The notes beneath the pieces were generated by a model that was not told the DNA's origin, searched no databases, and worked only from the letters and a program-made list of their open reading frames with translations. The translations under genes were made by a program, and so were the position numbers. Shown here one piece after another: positions 19,370 through 30,065 of a DNA stretch of 64,000 nucleotides. Source of the stretch: Symbiodinium natans (Eukaryota; Sar; Dinophyceae; Suessiales; Symbiodiniaceae); the NCBI GenBank assembly GCA_905221605.1, contig CAJNDS010002634.1:2069077-2133076 (forward strand), in the 5' to 3' direction. Position 1 is the stretch's first letter. Each line of letters opens with the position of its first letter.

Positions 19370-19436
19370 TTGAAGGGTTGAAGGGTTGAAGGGTTGAAGG
19401 GTTGAAGGGTTGAAGGGTTGAAGGGTTGAAGGGTTA
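19370..19436. repeat. (TTGAAGGG)n tandem repeat
   Basis: About eight perfect 8-bp units, next to a TTTAGGG array. Confidence 0.95.
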
Positions 19437-19580
19437 GGGGTTTAGGGTTTAGCGTAAACTATAGAGCCCTAGAAGCACCGCAAGCCCCAGCGAGCTTAGG
19501 GGGAATTTAAGGCGGGTCGAGGCTTCGGAGGTATTCTGGGGGTTCGTTCAAGGCCCAAACGCTGCAAGCTCGAAGGTCCT

Positions 19581-19690
19581 TAATATAGGGGGTTGGAATA
19601 ATTCCCCTTAGCAATTCCTTATGGTCCCTATATATATATATACTATAATAACCCCGATGCCCGATTCTAATTATTCAGGCCCCGATATTA
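19581..19690. mobile_element. MITE-like element
   Basis: TAATATAGGGGGTTGGAATA faces TTATTCAGGCCCCGATATTA (imperfect complement). The core CCTTATGGTCCCTA..TATACTATAATA is shared with sequence at about 16320-16375 and 25960-26005, which look like decayed relatives. Confidence 0.6.
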
Positions 19691-19862
19691 TGCGAGCCCG
19701 TTTGCACTTTGCCCTAGGGCCCTAGGGATGGGTGATCTCACCTGCTGTGCGTTGCGTTGAGGGCTTGGGATGAAGCCTCTCTGCACCTGGTGAGGCCATA
19801 AAGGCTCCTAAAGCTGCCACCCTAAACTCTGAACCCTAAACCCTAAACCCACTTCCGAATAG

Positions 19863-19944
19863 CGATGCCTCAGCCGGTGCGGAAAGCAGGCACATCGCCG
19901 TCGACGAGATCCCGGATGCCCTGAACTCTCTGCAAACTTCGCAG
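19863..19944 (+). CDS. 27-codon exon, unidentified
   Basis: DASAGAESRHIAVDEIPDAL then NSLQTSQ and the donor GTGAGC (19945). Confidence 0.55.
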
Positions 19945-20077
19945 GTGAGCTGTGCTATCGAAGCTTAGCCGGTATAGCTGAACTCTTTTTAATGAGGGGG
20001 AAGGGCACTCAACTTTGAAAGACATAACTTAATAGTAGTAGTAAACAAAACAAAAGTTCGCCTGCAAATTGCCCCAG

Positions 20078-20144
20078 TTGATGGAAGAAGTCAGGAGAGT
20101 TTGGAGGATGCTCACAGCAGCCCGCTGGAAGGCTTGTCGGAGAA
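20078..20144 (+). CDS. Penultimate exon of an unidentified gene
   Basis: The acceptor is AATTGCCCCAG. Reads DGRSQESLEDAHSSPLEGLS then E and the first two bases of a Lys codon (AA), where the introner begins. Confidence 0.6.
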
Positions 20145-20252
20145 GTACCTCTATCCCCCTTGGGAACTTTTTTTTAAAATTCTGTCTATATGAAACCCAA
20201 GAGGACATTAAAAATATTATTATTATTTTTTACGGTTCTAAGGGGAGTATAG
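20145..20252 (+). mobile_element. Introner: intron formed by an inverted-repeat element with GTACC target duplication
   Basis: Terminal inverted repeats are 20145-20167 (GTACCTCTATCCCCCTTGGG..) and 20235-20257. GTAC(C) is present at both ends (20145-20149 and 20253-20257). The left duplicate supplies GT and the right TIR supplies TATAG, so removing 20145-20252 joins GAG-AA to G-TAC-CGG and restores one reading frame (LSEKYRVPLPDEVKRHLLAL). Confidence 0.8.
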
Positions 20253-20385
20253 GTACCGGGTGCCTCTACCTGATGAAGTCAAGCGCCACCTCCTGGCTCT
20301 CACGGCCTCGGAGAGGGCGGGCATGCTCCAAGAGTGGCGGCACTTCTTCCGGAACTACCTGACGGACTACAAGGAGCCTAAGTAG
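20253..20385 (+). CDS. Terminal exon of an unidentified gene
   Basis: Reads YRVPLPDEVKRHLLALTASE then RAGMLQEWRHFFRNYLTDYK and EPK, TAG. Clear C-terminal coding sequence, charged and helical. It may end the gene begun upstream or be a separate short gene. Confidence 0.65.
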
Positions 20386-20410
20386 TAGTAGAGTAGAATG
20401 ACCTTGATCC

Positions 20411-20485
20411 TCTTTGGGGTCTTGTAATCTCCATATACTTCCCAAGGTTAAGCTTTAGCTTTCTAGGCTACTGGACAACTAAGGA
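20411..20485. repeat. Dispersed repeat, partner of 4343
   Basis: Shares GGCTACTGGACAACTAAG and flanks with 4343-4420; lies in the 3' flank of the gene ending at 20385. Confidence 0.5.
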
Positions 20486-20526
20486 GCCTTATGGAGCACA
20501 AGCAGCTCTGTGCGCTTTTTGGGAAG

Positions 20527-20723
20527 TCGAGGACCACCCATGGGTGGCCGCCCTGGACAGGAGTGGCCTGACAATGTCTTCTTTCGGGCCTGCCTTTCAG
20601 GAACTCTATTCCGTGTGATCGGGTTGAAACTAGCACCTTGGCAGGCAGTGATCTGCTCTCTCGCGCTGAAGCAAGGGCAAAAAGGTGTGCCGACGCCCCT
20701 CCATCCTCATACAGGCATTGAAG
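20527..20723 (+). CDS. Probable exon, unidentified
   Basis: Reads FFRACLSGTLFRVIGLKLAP then WQAVICSLALKQGQKGVPTP, ending AAG/GTTGAA (20724). Confidence 0.45.
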
Positions 20724-20883
20724 GTTGAATCCTAGCCAACCTCACGCGCGCGACGTTCGAGGAGCTCGGTCGGTTGTAAAAACACCTGGTATTTACACAC
20801 GAAACAAACAACATGAAGAACGACTAGCCACACAAAGAATGATTGCCTTCACACACGGGGTCATCCGATCAGAACTTTGCATA

Positions 20884-21071
20884 CATATATATATATATAT
20901 GTACATAATACATACATACATACCTACATACCTACATACCTACATACCTACATACCTACATACCTACATACCTACATACCTACATACCTACATACCTACA
21001 TACCTACATACCTACATACCTACATACCTACATACCTACATACCTACATACCTACACATACATGTAAATAA

Positions 21072-21103
<32 letters not shown>

Positions 21104-21120
21104 TTATATTTATATTCATG
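20884..21120. repeat. (TA)n and (CATACCTA)n microsatellites
   Basis: An AT run, then about eighteen CATACCTA units (about 20911-21056), then further TA/TATT repeats. Open frames here encode only HTYIPTYL-type repeats and are not genes. Confidence 0.95.
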
Positions 21121-21179
21121 GACCATCACATCTTGGGTTTCCCGTGCCTTATCCCAAGCATAGAAATATCTATAATGAT

Positions 21180-22200
21180 AGATGCGAACCAATCCAATCA
21201 GACATTTGTTCTCACATAACGATATTTGGAATCGTTGGTTCTTTTGCTTACTTCTTATGATCCTGTTTGTGTCTTGGGGTTGCGATCGGGGTTGTCGCTT
21301 CAAGAATCCCCAGAGTAGAACACTCTTGCACGAAGCAGTTGATTCCACCCGCAAACCCTACAAACCCTAAACCCCATGCTTGATATAGCGCCGCCCCGCA
21401 CACATTGTCGGGTCGGATACCGGCGTGCTTGTAGAATCTGCTCCGAGCCTCGATCATGTCGCATGAACTTCGATCCACCCTGACAGGGGTTTAGGGGCTA
21501 GGGTGTAGGGCGTAGGGTTCAGGGTTTAGGGTGTACGGTTTAGGGTTCAGGATTTAGGGTTTAGGGTGGTGGAAGGCTCTTAAGCTTAAAAGTCTCATCT
21601 CATTCGTGGCATTGCTGAGCGCTGTTGCCTTTTGTCGGTCCCAGCTGCATAGGAACAACTTCCTCCCGCTTACCATGCAATAGGGTTTAGGATTCTTGCG
21701 GTCTGTTCAAATAGGGTTTAGGGTTTAGGGTTTAATTAGGGTTCTTGAGGCTAGGGACCTGCTGCCTGTTCATTGCGTTGGCCATTTCGGGGGATGTCTG
21801 GGAGTCTTTGCAACATGGCTTCACAGCGTGAGCGACCCCAGCCCACTCTACCCGAAACCCGTATAAATCCTACAAACCCGATAAACCCTAAACCCTAAAA
21901 CCCCGAAACCCTATAAAACCTATAAAGCCCGATCCCTAATCTTCCAAAAAGCGTGTGCGAATGGATGGTCTGGCGAACTTCCGGGCGCCGCCGCGGCCTT
22001 CGTTCTGGCAAGGCGTGTGTGGGTGAGGGGCTTTTGGGGTCGGGTGCTGGGTTTTGGGTTTTGGAGCTAAACAATAATACTTAGGGACATTTGGGGTTTA
22101 GGGTTTAGGGTTTAGGGTTTAGGGTTTAGGGTTTAGGGATCTAAACAATAAGTTTCGACATTTAGGGTTTTGGGGACTTGGCTTCGCGGCGGACCGTGAG
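21180..22200. repeat. Segmental duplication copy 1 (partner 33960-34960)
   Basis: Blocks at 21181-21480, 21570-21690, 21750-21800, 21950-22020 and 22140-22195 recur in the same order at 33964-34960. The spacers between blocks differ by telomere-like insertions. On the minus strand a frame (DMIEARSRFYKHAGIRPDNV) is protein-like in this copy but shifted in the other. Confidence 0.85.
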
Positions 22201-22219
22201 GACCCGGGTGGGCATTTTA

Positions 22220-23520
22220 TCATGCTTGGGTTGGTGCTTTAAGCAAATGGGATGGGAATTGGCGCTATAAGCAGATGGAAGGGGAGTTGCATGGTGCTAT
22301 ATGCAAATTGAATGGGACTTGCACGGTGCCATAAGCAAATGGAAGGGGTCTTGGGCGCTGCTCAAAGCAAATGGAATGGGACTTGAGCGGGGTCATGGGC
22401 GGTGCTATATAAGCACAGGGAAGGGGTCTTGGGGGCTGCTATATGCAGATGGACAGCGTTACAAGCAGCGGTCTGGTCTGGGGCGGTGCTATAAGCACAT
22501 GGAATGGTTGGGCGGTGCCTACAAGCAAATGAGAGGGGGTTTGGGTGGTGCCAAAGGCAAATGGAAAGGGCTTTTGACGGTGCTATAAGAAAGTGGAATG
22601 GGAGTTGGGCGGTGATGTGAGAAAATGGAATGGGAGTTGGGCGGTGCCATAGGCAGATGGAATGGGAGTTGGGCAGTGCTGAAAGGCAAATGGAAGGCGT
22701 CTGGGGCAGTGCTATAAGCAAATGGAATGGGGCGTGGGCGGTGCTACAAGCACAAGCAAATGAGAGGGGTCATGGGCGGTGCTTTACGCAGATGGAAGGG
22801 GTCTGGGTGGTGCTAGAAGCAAAAGGAATGTGACTTGTGCGGTGCTAGGAGCAAATGAGAAGGGTTATGGGCGGTGCTATCAGCAAATGGAAGTGGTCAG
22901 GGGCGGTGCTACGAGCAAATGGGAAGGGTCATGGGCAGCGCTATAAGCAAATGGAAGGGGTCTGGTCTGGGGCGGTGCTACAAGCAAATGAGAAGGGTCA
23001 TGGGCGGTGCTATAAGCAAATGGAAGGTGTCTGAGGCAGTGCTATAATAAGCAAATGGAATGGGACTTGGGCGCTACTACAAGCAAATGAGAAGGGTCAT
23101 GGGCGGTGCTGTATAAGCAGATGGAAGGGGTCCGGGGCGGTGCTACAAGCAAATGAGAAGGGTCATGGTCGATGCTATAAGCAAATGGAAGGGGTCTTGG
23201 GCGCTGGGACTTGGGCCGTGTTACAAGCATTTTTTTTGCAGCAGTGCTATAAGCAAAGGGAGAGGTCTTGGGGGGTGCTTTATGCAGATGGAATGGGATG
23301 TGGGAGGTGCTAAAAGCAAATGGAAGGGGTCTTGGCGGTGCACTAAGAAAATGGAAAGGGCTCTTGGGCAGAGCCAAAAGTAAATGGAAGGGGTCTTTGG
23401 GCGGTGCTAAAAGCAAATGGAATGGGCATGGAGCGGTGCTACATGCAAATAAACAGGGTCATGGGCGGTGCTACAAGCAAAATAAAAAAGGGTCATGGGC
23501 GGTTTGGATTTCTTTTTGGG
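22220..23520. repeat. Minisatellite, about 35 variable units of 32-40 bp
   Basis: Units follow GGGCGGTGCTATAAGCAAAT then GGAAGGGGTCTT, with unit-to-unit changes in the middle and at the end. Frames through it are open by chance. Confidence 0.9.
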
Positions 23521-23732
23521 GTTTGGGCTCCAAAGAGCTTGCGACTATGGCAAACTCCTTACTGCGAATAATCAGTTTTCGGTAAGGGCCCAAGTTTTAG
23601 CACCCCGACAAAGCCTTCCTAAACTCTTGCTATGCACACCCCGGGTCCCCAAAACCCCTAAACCCTACAAGCCTGAACGTTCAACCCACCCCCATCTGTC
23701 GGAGGTTCTAAGGATCTAAGGGGTTGCAGCAG

Positions 23733-23792
23733 GAGCTCCCCGCGAAACTGCGGGAGGGCATGGATCGCCTACACGACTTGGCGGGAGCAGGG
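23733..23792 (+). CDS. Short exon, unidentified
   Basis: Follows GGTTGCAGCAG; reads ELPAKLREGMDRLHDLAGAG and runs into GGGATTTAGGG, which would be a GA-type donor. Confidence 0.45.
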
Positions 23793-24239
23793 GATTTAGG
23801 GGTTTAGGGTTTAGGGTTTCGGGTTTAGGGTTTAGGGTGTAGGGTTTAGGGGATTTCACGCACAGAGGTGCGCGCGCCCATGGGCCTGAGATGTCTTTGC
23901 GCGAAAGAATACTGCTGTGTTGCAAAGCTTGATCTATTACAATTTCCCCTTTTCAAATGAGGTATAGACTATACCTGTGAAACACTGTTCTGATTTGGGA
24001 TCCTACAGGAAGCTCTGTCGTTTGGTTAGTTCATTGCGTGGGCAAAGACTTTTGTGAATGGTTCACACACCCAGTCGCAAGGTTCCATGTTTGAACCTTT
24101 CGTCGATTGAGGTTGATTTTTCATATGTTTGGAATTAGATAATTCAACCGATTCTCCCACATAATTCGCATGGTGGTGACTTTTCATTTTTGGGATACAG
24201 GGAATTCTGGATTTGGATTCGTTTGATTTCATGTCAGAA

Positions 24240-24650
24240 CTTTATTTTCGTGGATAGAATCCTTTTGTTTCGGGGTGATTGGTTTTGTTTCCGGATGATT
24301 GTTTAGGTGGTTGCTGTTGTTACGGGATGATTATTTAGGTGATCGTTTCTGTTGCTTTGGCGATTTTTTGTTTTATGTGGCGCGTTGATTGTTTAGGTGT
24401 TGTTTCTGTTGCTTCGGGGTGATTGCTCAAAATAGCGTTTCTATTGTTTCACGGTGATTGTTTGGGTGGTGTTTCCTTTCGCCTCAGGGCGATTGTTGAG
24501 GTAGAGTTTTTGCCGCGTCCGGGTGATTGTGTAGGTGGTGTGTCTGTTGTTTCGGGTGATTGTTCAGGTGTTGTTTCTGTTGCTTCGGGGTGTTTGTTAG
24601 CTTCGGGATGTGTGTTTAGGTGTTGTTGTTGTTGTTGCTGCGGGATGTTT
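24240..24650. repeat. Minisatellite of about 38-bp units
   Basis: Units of the type TTGTTTCTGTTGCTTCGGGG then TGATTGTTTAGGTGG repeat about ten times with decay at the left. Confidence 0.85.
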
Positions 24651-24904
24651 GGAATTTAGGCCATGAATCTGGGAATGTGTAAGCCCTACACCCTCCTAGC
24701 TGCCCCTAACTGAACTCCTAAACCTTTACACGCACTAAACCGCTGAACCTTAAGCCCTTCAAAACTGGCGAAGCTCTGCCACCGCAGCTGTTCATCAAAC
24801 TACTCTCAAGGTCATTCTGGGAGTAGCAGCGTGCAGTTGTCTCCTTGTCGTCCATGTACATGAGCCACTGGACGTGATTAGCTATCTGTTTTGCCACGAA
24901 TCTG

Positions 24905-25231
24905 ATGGAGTTTATTTTGGGGTTTGACGCCCGCGAAAGCAGCAGTCTTTTAAACGATGCTTGCATGGCATTGTCAGGTACCCGCCTCACTCGGACGGTC
25001 TTGGCCGCGGTTATCTTTGCAGGTGGTTCAGAATCACACAGGTTCCAGCAGAATCACAGCCTGGATGCGGTGCATAACCGGACCATCTTTCAGACGCACT
25101 TGCAAAAGAACCCTGGTCGCATTCTGGGGGAGTATCTTGCCAAAGAGGGGGCTTCAAGATTACTCGCCACAGATGCAGCTGCTGAAATGGCGGCGAGAGC
25201 CACTCGGAAAAAGACAGCTTCTTATCCATAG
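24905..25231 (+). CDS. Possible exon, unidentified
   Basis: The frame includes FQTHLQKNPGRILGEYLAKE then GASRLLATDAAAEMAARATR and ends TAG. A TTTGCAG at about 25021 could be an acceptor, and another frame is also open, so the reading is tentative. Confidence 0.35.
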   Translation: MEFILGFDARESSSLLNDACMALSGTRLTRTVLAAVIFAGGSESHRFQQNHSLDAVHNRTIFQTHLQKNPGRILGEYLAKEGASRLLATDAAAEMAARATRKKTASYP

Positions 25232-25513
25232 AAGTGTTGGGATGTGTTGAGACATGAAACTGAGTGGCCTGGTAAGGACGGGAAAACTCTTTAACCTGTC
25301 AAGTCCTAAGGCCTAAATCCCTAAGCCGAAAAGGGGTTTAGGGTTTCGGCACCCTAAACCCGAAAACCATAAACCTGAAACCCTGAACCTTTCAGAGTGG
25401 CCTGAGTGTCAGCTAGACCTGCGGCAAAAAACAAAACCTTTCAGACCAGGCTGAAGTCGGCCTCTCTCGACTTGGCTACAGCCGTGTCCCAAGGGCACCA
25501 AGGGTACCAGCAG

Positions 25514-25569
25514 CCATGATGCGGGCGTACAACCAAGGCGTAAATCCCGGGGCCGCTGGACAGCACCTG
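25514..25569 (+). CDS. Short exon, unidentified
   Basis: MMRAYNQGVNPGAAGQHL after ACCAGCAG; followed immediately by a CCCTAAA array, so the donor is unclear. Confidence 0.4.
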
Positions 25570-25570
25570 G

Positions 25571-25875
25571 CCCTAAACCCTAAACCCTAAACCCTAAACC
25601 CTAAACCCTGAACCCTGAACCCTAAACCCTAAACCCTGAACCCTATGGTTTCCCTACTTTACGCCTGGAACCTCCAAGTGGCTATCTTTTTTTACCATAC
25701 GTCCCTTATAAACATGTGTAGGGTTTAGTCATTTTTCCAAGTTGCTTCGGGACACAGCACGGTTTTAGTATTGAGACCAGGCTCGTGGCTTTGAGCTTGC
25801 AGAAGCTGAAGGAATCGCATAGGGTTTAGGGTTTAGGGTTTAGGGTTTAGGGTTTAGGGTTTAGGGTTTTAGGGC
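25571..25875. repeat. CCCTAAA array and TTTAGGG array in opposite orientation
   Basis: 25571-25645 is CCCTAAA, 25818-25875 TTTAGGG. The two could fold back on each other across 170 nt. Confidence 0.9.
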
Positions 25876-26080
25876 ACACTTGCGTCCTAGTCGGCAGCCG
25901 GTCATTTTGGCCAAGCCCTATACTTTGCTTCAGACCCTCAGTGGACTTATGCCTATAGCAATCCTTACGTCCCTGTATACATTATAACTGATAATATTAA
26001 GGGGAACTGGATTTAGGGTTGGGCTTGTGGGATGGACTGCCTACGTTCTGGGTTCTCTACCAAAATGCCATGGAATTCAG

Positions 26081-26181
26081 GGGAAGACGAAGCTGCCAGA
26101 CGTCAAAGCTATTTCTGACGAGCTCACCAACGCGATGATCAAGCGCCGACTGCAGCCGGCGCGCCGTCCTTTGAACAAAGG
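26081..26181 (+). CDS. Exon, unidentified
   Basis: The acceptor is GGAATTCAG. Reads GKTKLPDVKAISDELTNAMI then KRRLQPARRPLNK and the donor GTTTGG (26182). Confidence 0.55.
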
Positions 26182-26339
26182 GTTTGGGGTTGAGGGTTTA
26201 CGGAGAGTGCCTCAAATGACAGTGATAGTGGTCATAATCAACATAGAAGGTTGATCGTTGACACGTGCGATAGATGAGAAGTATGGTCGCAACAGAAAAC
26301 AGGGTTTCCAGAATAGTTGGTACTTGCACGATCCTACAA

Positions 26340-26620
26340 GTTGGAGGTCCGCATCCATACCCCTGCTGACCATAGTATACTATAGCATACTGTGGTGTAC
26401 CATAGCATTTGCATCTCTGGTTTGTTTCGACATCCTGTAGATGATTGTACGTAAAAGTCTTAGTGCGCTGTAGTATAAAAGTAGAACATCGTCTACTGTA
26501 GTTTAGTACACAGTGGGACTCTACAACTAGTTTCTACTATGCTGCAGCACATCGCCACGAATATACTATTATGAGTAATAAAGGATTGAAGCTACTATGG
26601 TAGCAGCACTACCAATCCTG
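26340..26620. other. Non-coding, rich in TATAGTA-type short palindromes
   Basis: Repeated CATAGTATACTATAG-like words, no open frame that looks real. Confidence 0.5.
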
Positions 26621-26685
26621 GCCATGATCGTTGCAACATTGAGGCGGCAAGCATTTGCAAAGCAAACCGTTGGGTATTTCTACGC

Positions 26686-27275
26686 TTGCTAACAGTGCAA
26701 GTAGCACTTCTTCTACCTAACATACAGCATGTTTTTCCACGTTGCATCGTGCCTGCACAGCATGCTCGGACTTTCCTCCAAGTAAAGCAAGTTCTCCTGG
26801 CACATCATCGCAAACCAATATTTCCGCGGACACACGAGACAATATGTGCCGTGGACTTAGTCCAGTTTGTGGGGGCCGCCAGCTTAGCCCTGGTCCGCAA
26901 ATCCGAAATCTCAAGCCGATCCTGTGATCCTGGCAGGCGCAGAATATCGTCAAGACGAATCAGATGGCCAATGCTGTTGAAAATCAGTTCAAGCTGCTTG
27001 CTTTTGCTTAAGACAGATTGAAGCATAAGCATCCTCATTGCAGTATAGTAGCATTGCTCTGTATGACTGCAGAGAAGAAGCAGATGGGTGGTGAAACAGG
27101 GTTCGGGAACGCTCCTAGAAATGCTCCTAGGAGTTCATTGAGTTCATTCATCCACTCCCTACACAGCAGCCAGGTTTCGACCGGGCCAGTACAAGCCAGA
27201 GGCCTTCCAGTTTCGTGGCCCGACGAACCCGATGAGTCGTCTCAATCAAGGTGCCTCATGGCGAAGTCTTCTTAA
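26686..27275. other. Overlapping open frames on both strands, strand undecided
   Basis: A plus frame of 111 codons (26686-27021) and a minus frame of 77 codons (26805-27038, including SKSKQLELIFNSIGHLIRLD) overlap. The minus one is more protein-like, the plus one fits the neighbours' strand. A short plus frame ending 27275 (GLPVSWPDEPDESSQSRCLM) may be a terminal exon. Confidence 0.3.
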
Positions 27276-27460
27276 ACCCTACACCCGAAATCCTAGACCC
27301 GAAGCCCTGCTGTAATTCGTGTTTTGCTCACCCTCCTCCACATGGATACGGGATCTGCTTCTGGGGGATATGAGCACAAAGGTGAGGGGTAAATCCAAGC
27401 ATAGTCCTGGGCGGAAGAGTTTGAACAAGTGGGCGGAGCCTGAATGAAAGTAAGCGCCTG

Positions 27461-27560
27461 CGCCCTAAACCCTAAACCCTAAACCCTAAACCCTAAACCC
27501 TAAACCCTAAACCCCAAACCCCAAACCCCAAACCCCAAACCCCAAACCCTGAACCCCAGA
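27461..27560. repeat. CCCTAAA/CCCCAAA array
   Basis: Perfect units change to CCCCAAA units at about 27510. Confidence 0.9.
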
Positions 27561-27588
27561 CCCAACCAGCGCACCTCGGGGTTTCTAG

Positions 27589-27671
27589 TCCGCACGGGCT
27601 GCAGATAGGGAAAGCACGGGTCGACGAAAAAGACGCCATGGCGCGGCCGACCCGTAACCTTGCAACCTTGG
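27589..27671 (+). CDS. Exon, unidentified
   Basis: After GTTTCTAG the frame reads PHGLQIGKARVDEKDAMARP then TRNLATL; the donor GTTTAGGG (27672) begins the next TTTAGGG array. Confidence 0.55.
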
Positions 27672-27717
27672 GTTTAGGGTTTAGGGTTTAGGGTTTAGGG
27701 TTTAGGGTTTAGGGTTT
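27672..27717. repeat. TTTAGGG array at a splice donor
   Basis: Seven units starting at the exon boundary. Confidence 0.9.
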
Positions 27718-28272
27718 TGAAACAGCAGCAGAAGTGAGCTTGGTTTGTCTGTGTTTGTGTGCTTGTTGCCTAGTGAAGCTTAGGTAAGGTGCTCCTGGAC
27801 TTGGGCGGTGGGTGTTGCAGGGGTTTAGGGGCAATATGGGTGGTCTCAGCAGAGATACCAAGGCCCCAGAGATGTTCACGTTTTTGTTGTGGGGCCGAGT
27901 TCTCCCAAGCGAGGGGGGTGGACGGGGTTGGCAAGAGAGGAGATCGTTCTTGGTCTGCTTGTTCCAAACGCTTCTCGGCCGGGGGCCGAGGCGAATTGCG
28001 CATGTGATCCCCGTAGCATCCCTATCGAAGCTTAAGACAAACGATGCCAAATACCCGTCCTCATTGAACAGGCTCCTGCCATTGGAGCTTGTGTTGAGTT
28101 CGGGGTAGGGTCTATAGGGTTCTAGATCCCCAAACCCGAAACATTTCTCGGAGAATCCCGGGACAATCCCTGGCCTGCTTTCAAAATGTGCTGCAGTTGC
28201 AGTCTATGCTATCATTCCTTTGTTTTGTTTGCCGATAGCTGAGACTGCACTTCCCATCTTTGCAGTTTCCAG

Positions 28273-28320
28273 GAGGTCGCGCTGCCGGTGACTTCAATGG
28301 CCCCAGCATCTTTGCACGAG
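28273..28320 (+). CDS. 16-codon exon, unidentified
   Basis: EVALPVTSMAPASLHE between TGCAGTTTCCAG and GTGGGG (28321). Confidence 0.5.
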
Positions 28321-28671
28321 GTGGGGCTTTTTAATGTTTCGTTATGCTCTGGCTTTTGCAGTTGCAATACTCAGACTGTATACTTCATTGCGAAGTTACT
28401 AAAAGTACAGTGACCACTGACTTACCACCCCCGTAAACTTACTTACCACTTGCTTGAATTGCTGAATTACTTAATGCTGGACCGTCCGAAATCGCGAGCC
28501 TCAGGGAACTAATCTCATTTCAATTTCGGGAAGGGTTGTTGTGTTGAGGCTAACATAGCGAAGCTTAGCTAAGGCAACCACTGGATGGCTTCCCATGAGT
28601 ACACGCACGCCCTTGGATGGCTACTGTGTACATGTTCGTTGTTCAACATACCTGTCCCCAAATACAAGCCC

Positions 28672-28965
28672 TAAACCCTCAAAAGCCTGAACCCTAAAGC
28701 CCTAAACCCTAAACCCTAAACCCGAAACCCGAAACCCTGAACCCTGAACCGTGAACCCTGAACCCTGAACCCTAAAGGTAGGTTTTCGTTCAAGGATTCA
28801 CCTTTTGAGGGCCTCTTTTCCCCAAAGGTCCCATCTCTTAAAGGAAGCTGCAGCACAAACTCCGCATGGGTTTAGAGCTCCATAGGTTTTTTAGAGTTTA
28901 GGGTGCAGGGTTTAGGGTTTAGGGTTTAGGGTTTAGGGTTTAGGGTTTAGGGTTTAGGGTTCCGG
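28672..28965. repeat. CCCTAAA/CCCTGAA array and facing TTTAGGG array
   Basis: 28672-28770 reads CCCTAAA, 28895-28965 reads TTTAGGG; about 120 nt of unique sequence lies between. No gene seen in 28330-28960. Confidence 0.9.
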
Positions 28966-28969
28966 GGGC

Positions 28970-29032
28970 CTCATGGTACATGTGTCACCGAGTCGCGATG
29001 AGGAGCTCGAGGTGGACGGAGCGGCTTTCTGA
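28970..29032 (+). CDS. Possible exon, unidentified
   Basis: LMVHVSPSRDEELEVDGAAF then TGA, directly after a TTTAGGG array. Confidence 0.35.
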   Translation, partial: LMVHVSPSRDEELEVDGAAF

Positions 29033-29469
29033 GGCCGCAGGCTCAAGTTCGCCATGCAAGTTGGCTCTGTTTCAGTGCCATACTGCTTGAGTTCCCTTGA
29101 GGGAGCTCTGTTCTATTTTTCCCCCCAACAGCTTGAGCTTTGGCGTCTTCAGCCCAATTTTAGCTTTCATACCCATAAAGGGTTCTGCAATGGGTTTTGG
29201 CGCGGGAGCAGGAATGGGTTCTGGAGGAGGGTCCGCAAGGAGTTCTGGAGCGTTCTGGAGGAAGGGTCTGGAGGGGGGTGGGTTCGGAAGTTGGGGCGGG
29301 TTTCCGGCGTTCCAGATTAAGGTCAAAAGCGCGTTCCTGAGCAGGGTTCAGAGGAACATCTTCAGGCGCAACCGGAACATCCTGACATTGCAGGAATCGG
29401 CTCCGTGATGAAGATCACTACTGAGTCACTACTGGCGCTGGCAGAGCCCAGCATACATCGCGTCCCTTC

Positions 29470-30065
29470 ATGACCAATGTTTGCATGATGCATGCATCCA
29501 TTGGCCAGTCCACATATCTGAGGCTGCTTCCAGCATCACATTCTGCCCAACCATCTGCTGGTGACGTGCAAAGTCTCCAACTGACAGCTGAACTCCACTC
29601 GCATCAGAGACCAGGAGCCCAATACCCCCGGCCACATATATCCACATGAAGGAAAAGGGAAACAAAGCCACACAAAAGGAGACAAGGAGCCTAAGAATCC
29701 AGCGAAGGCCAGCCGCATGAACGGAGACCAGGAACCCGGCAATGGCCACCCGCATGAAGGGATACGAAGGGACAAGGCGAAGCAAGGAGACCAGGAAGCC
29801 GGCCATGGCCACCAAGAATCTGGCAATGGTCACAAAGAGGCCACCCGCGTGAAGGGAGACAAAGGGAGACAAAGAAGCGAGGGGCCCAGGAAGTGGGCAA
29901 TGGCCGCCCACATGAAAGGAGACAAAGGAAGGGAGACAAAGGAGTTAGGAACCCGGCAAAGGCCACCTGCGTGAAGGGAGACAAAGAGAGACAAAAGGAG
30001 ACAAGGAAACCAGGCACCCGGCCATGGCCGCCAGGAAACGGGCGGTGGCACGATGGCCGGACGAA
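29470..30065. repeat. Minisatellite, GGCCACCCGCATGAAGGGAG type
   Basis: Units built from GGCCACC(T/C)GCATGAAGGGAGAC, AAAGGGAGAC and AGGAACCCGGCAATG alternate about eight times, clearest at 29700-30060. Open frames on both strands are by-products. Confidence 0.8.

Noticed and set aside
20725-21219. 164-codon ORF of HTYIPTYL repeats
   Set aside because: Direct translation of an 8-bp microsatellite.
22220-23520. CRISPR-like alternation of repeats and spacers
   Set aside because: The variable parts are relatives of each other, no constant repeat length, eukaryotic context.
25893-25915. Possible relic of the dinoflagellate spliced leader (GGTCATTTTGGCCAAG)
   Set aside because: Only partial similarity to the leader ending TTTTGGCTCAAG, and not at the start of a coding block.
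26805-27038. Minus-strand host exon
   Set aside because: Protein-like but isolated on the wrong strand; kept only as an undecided region.
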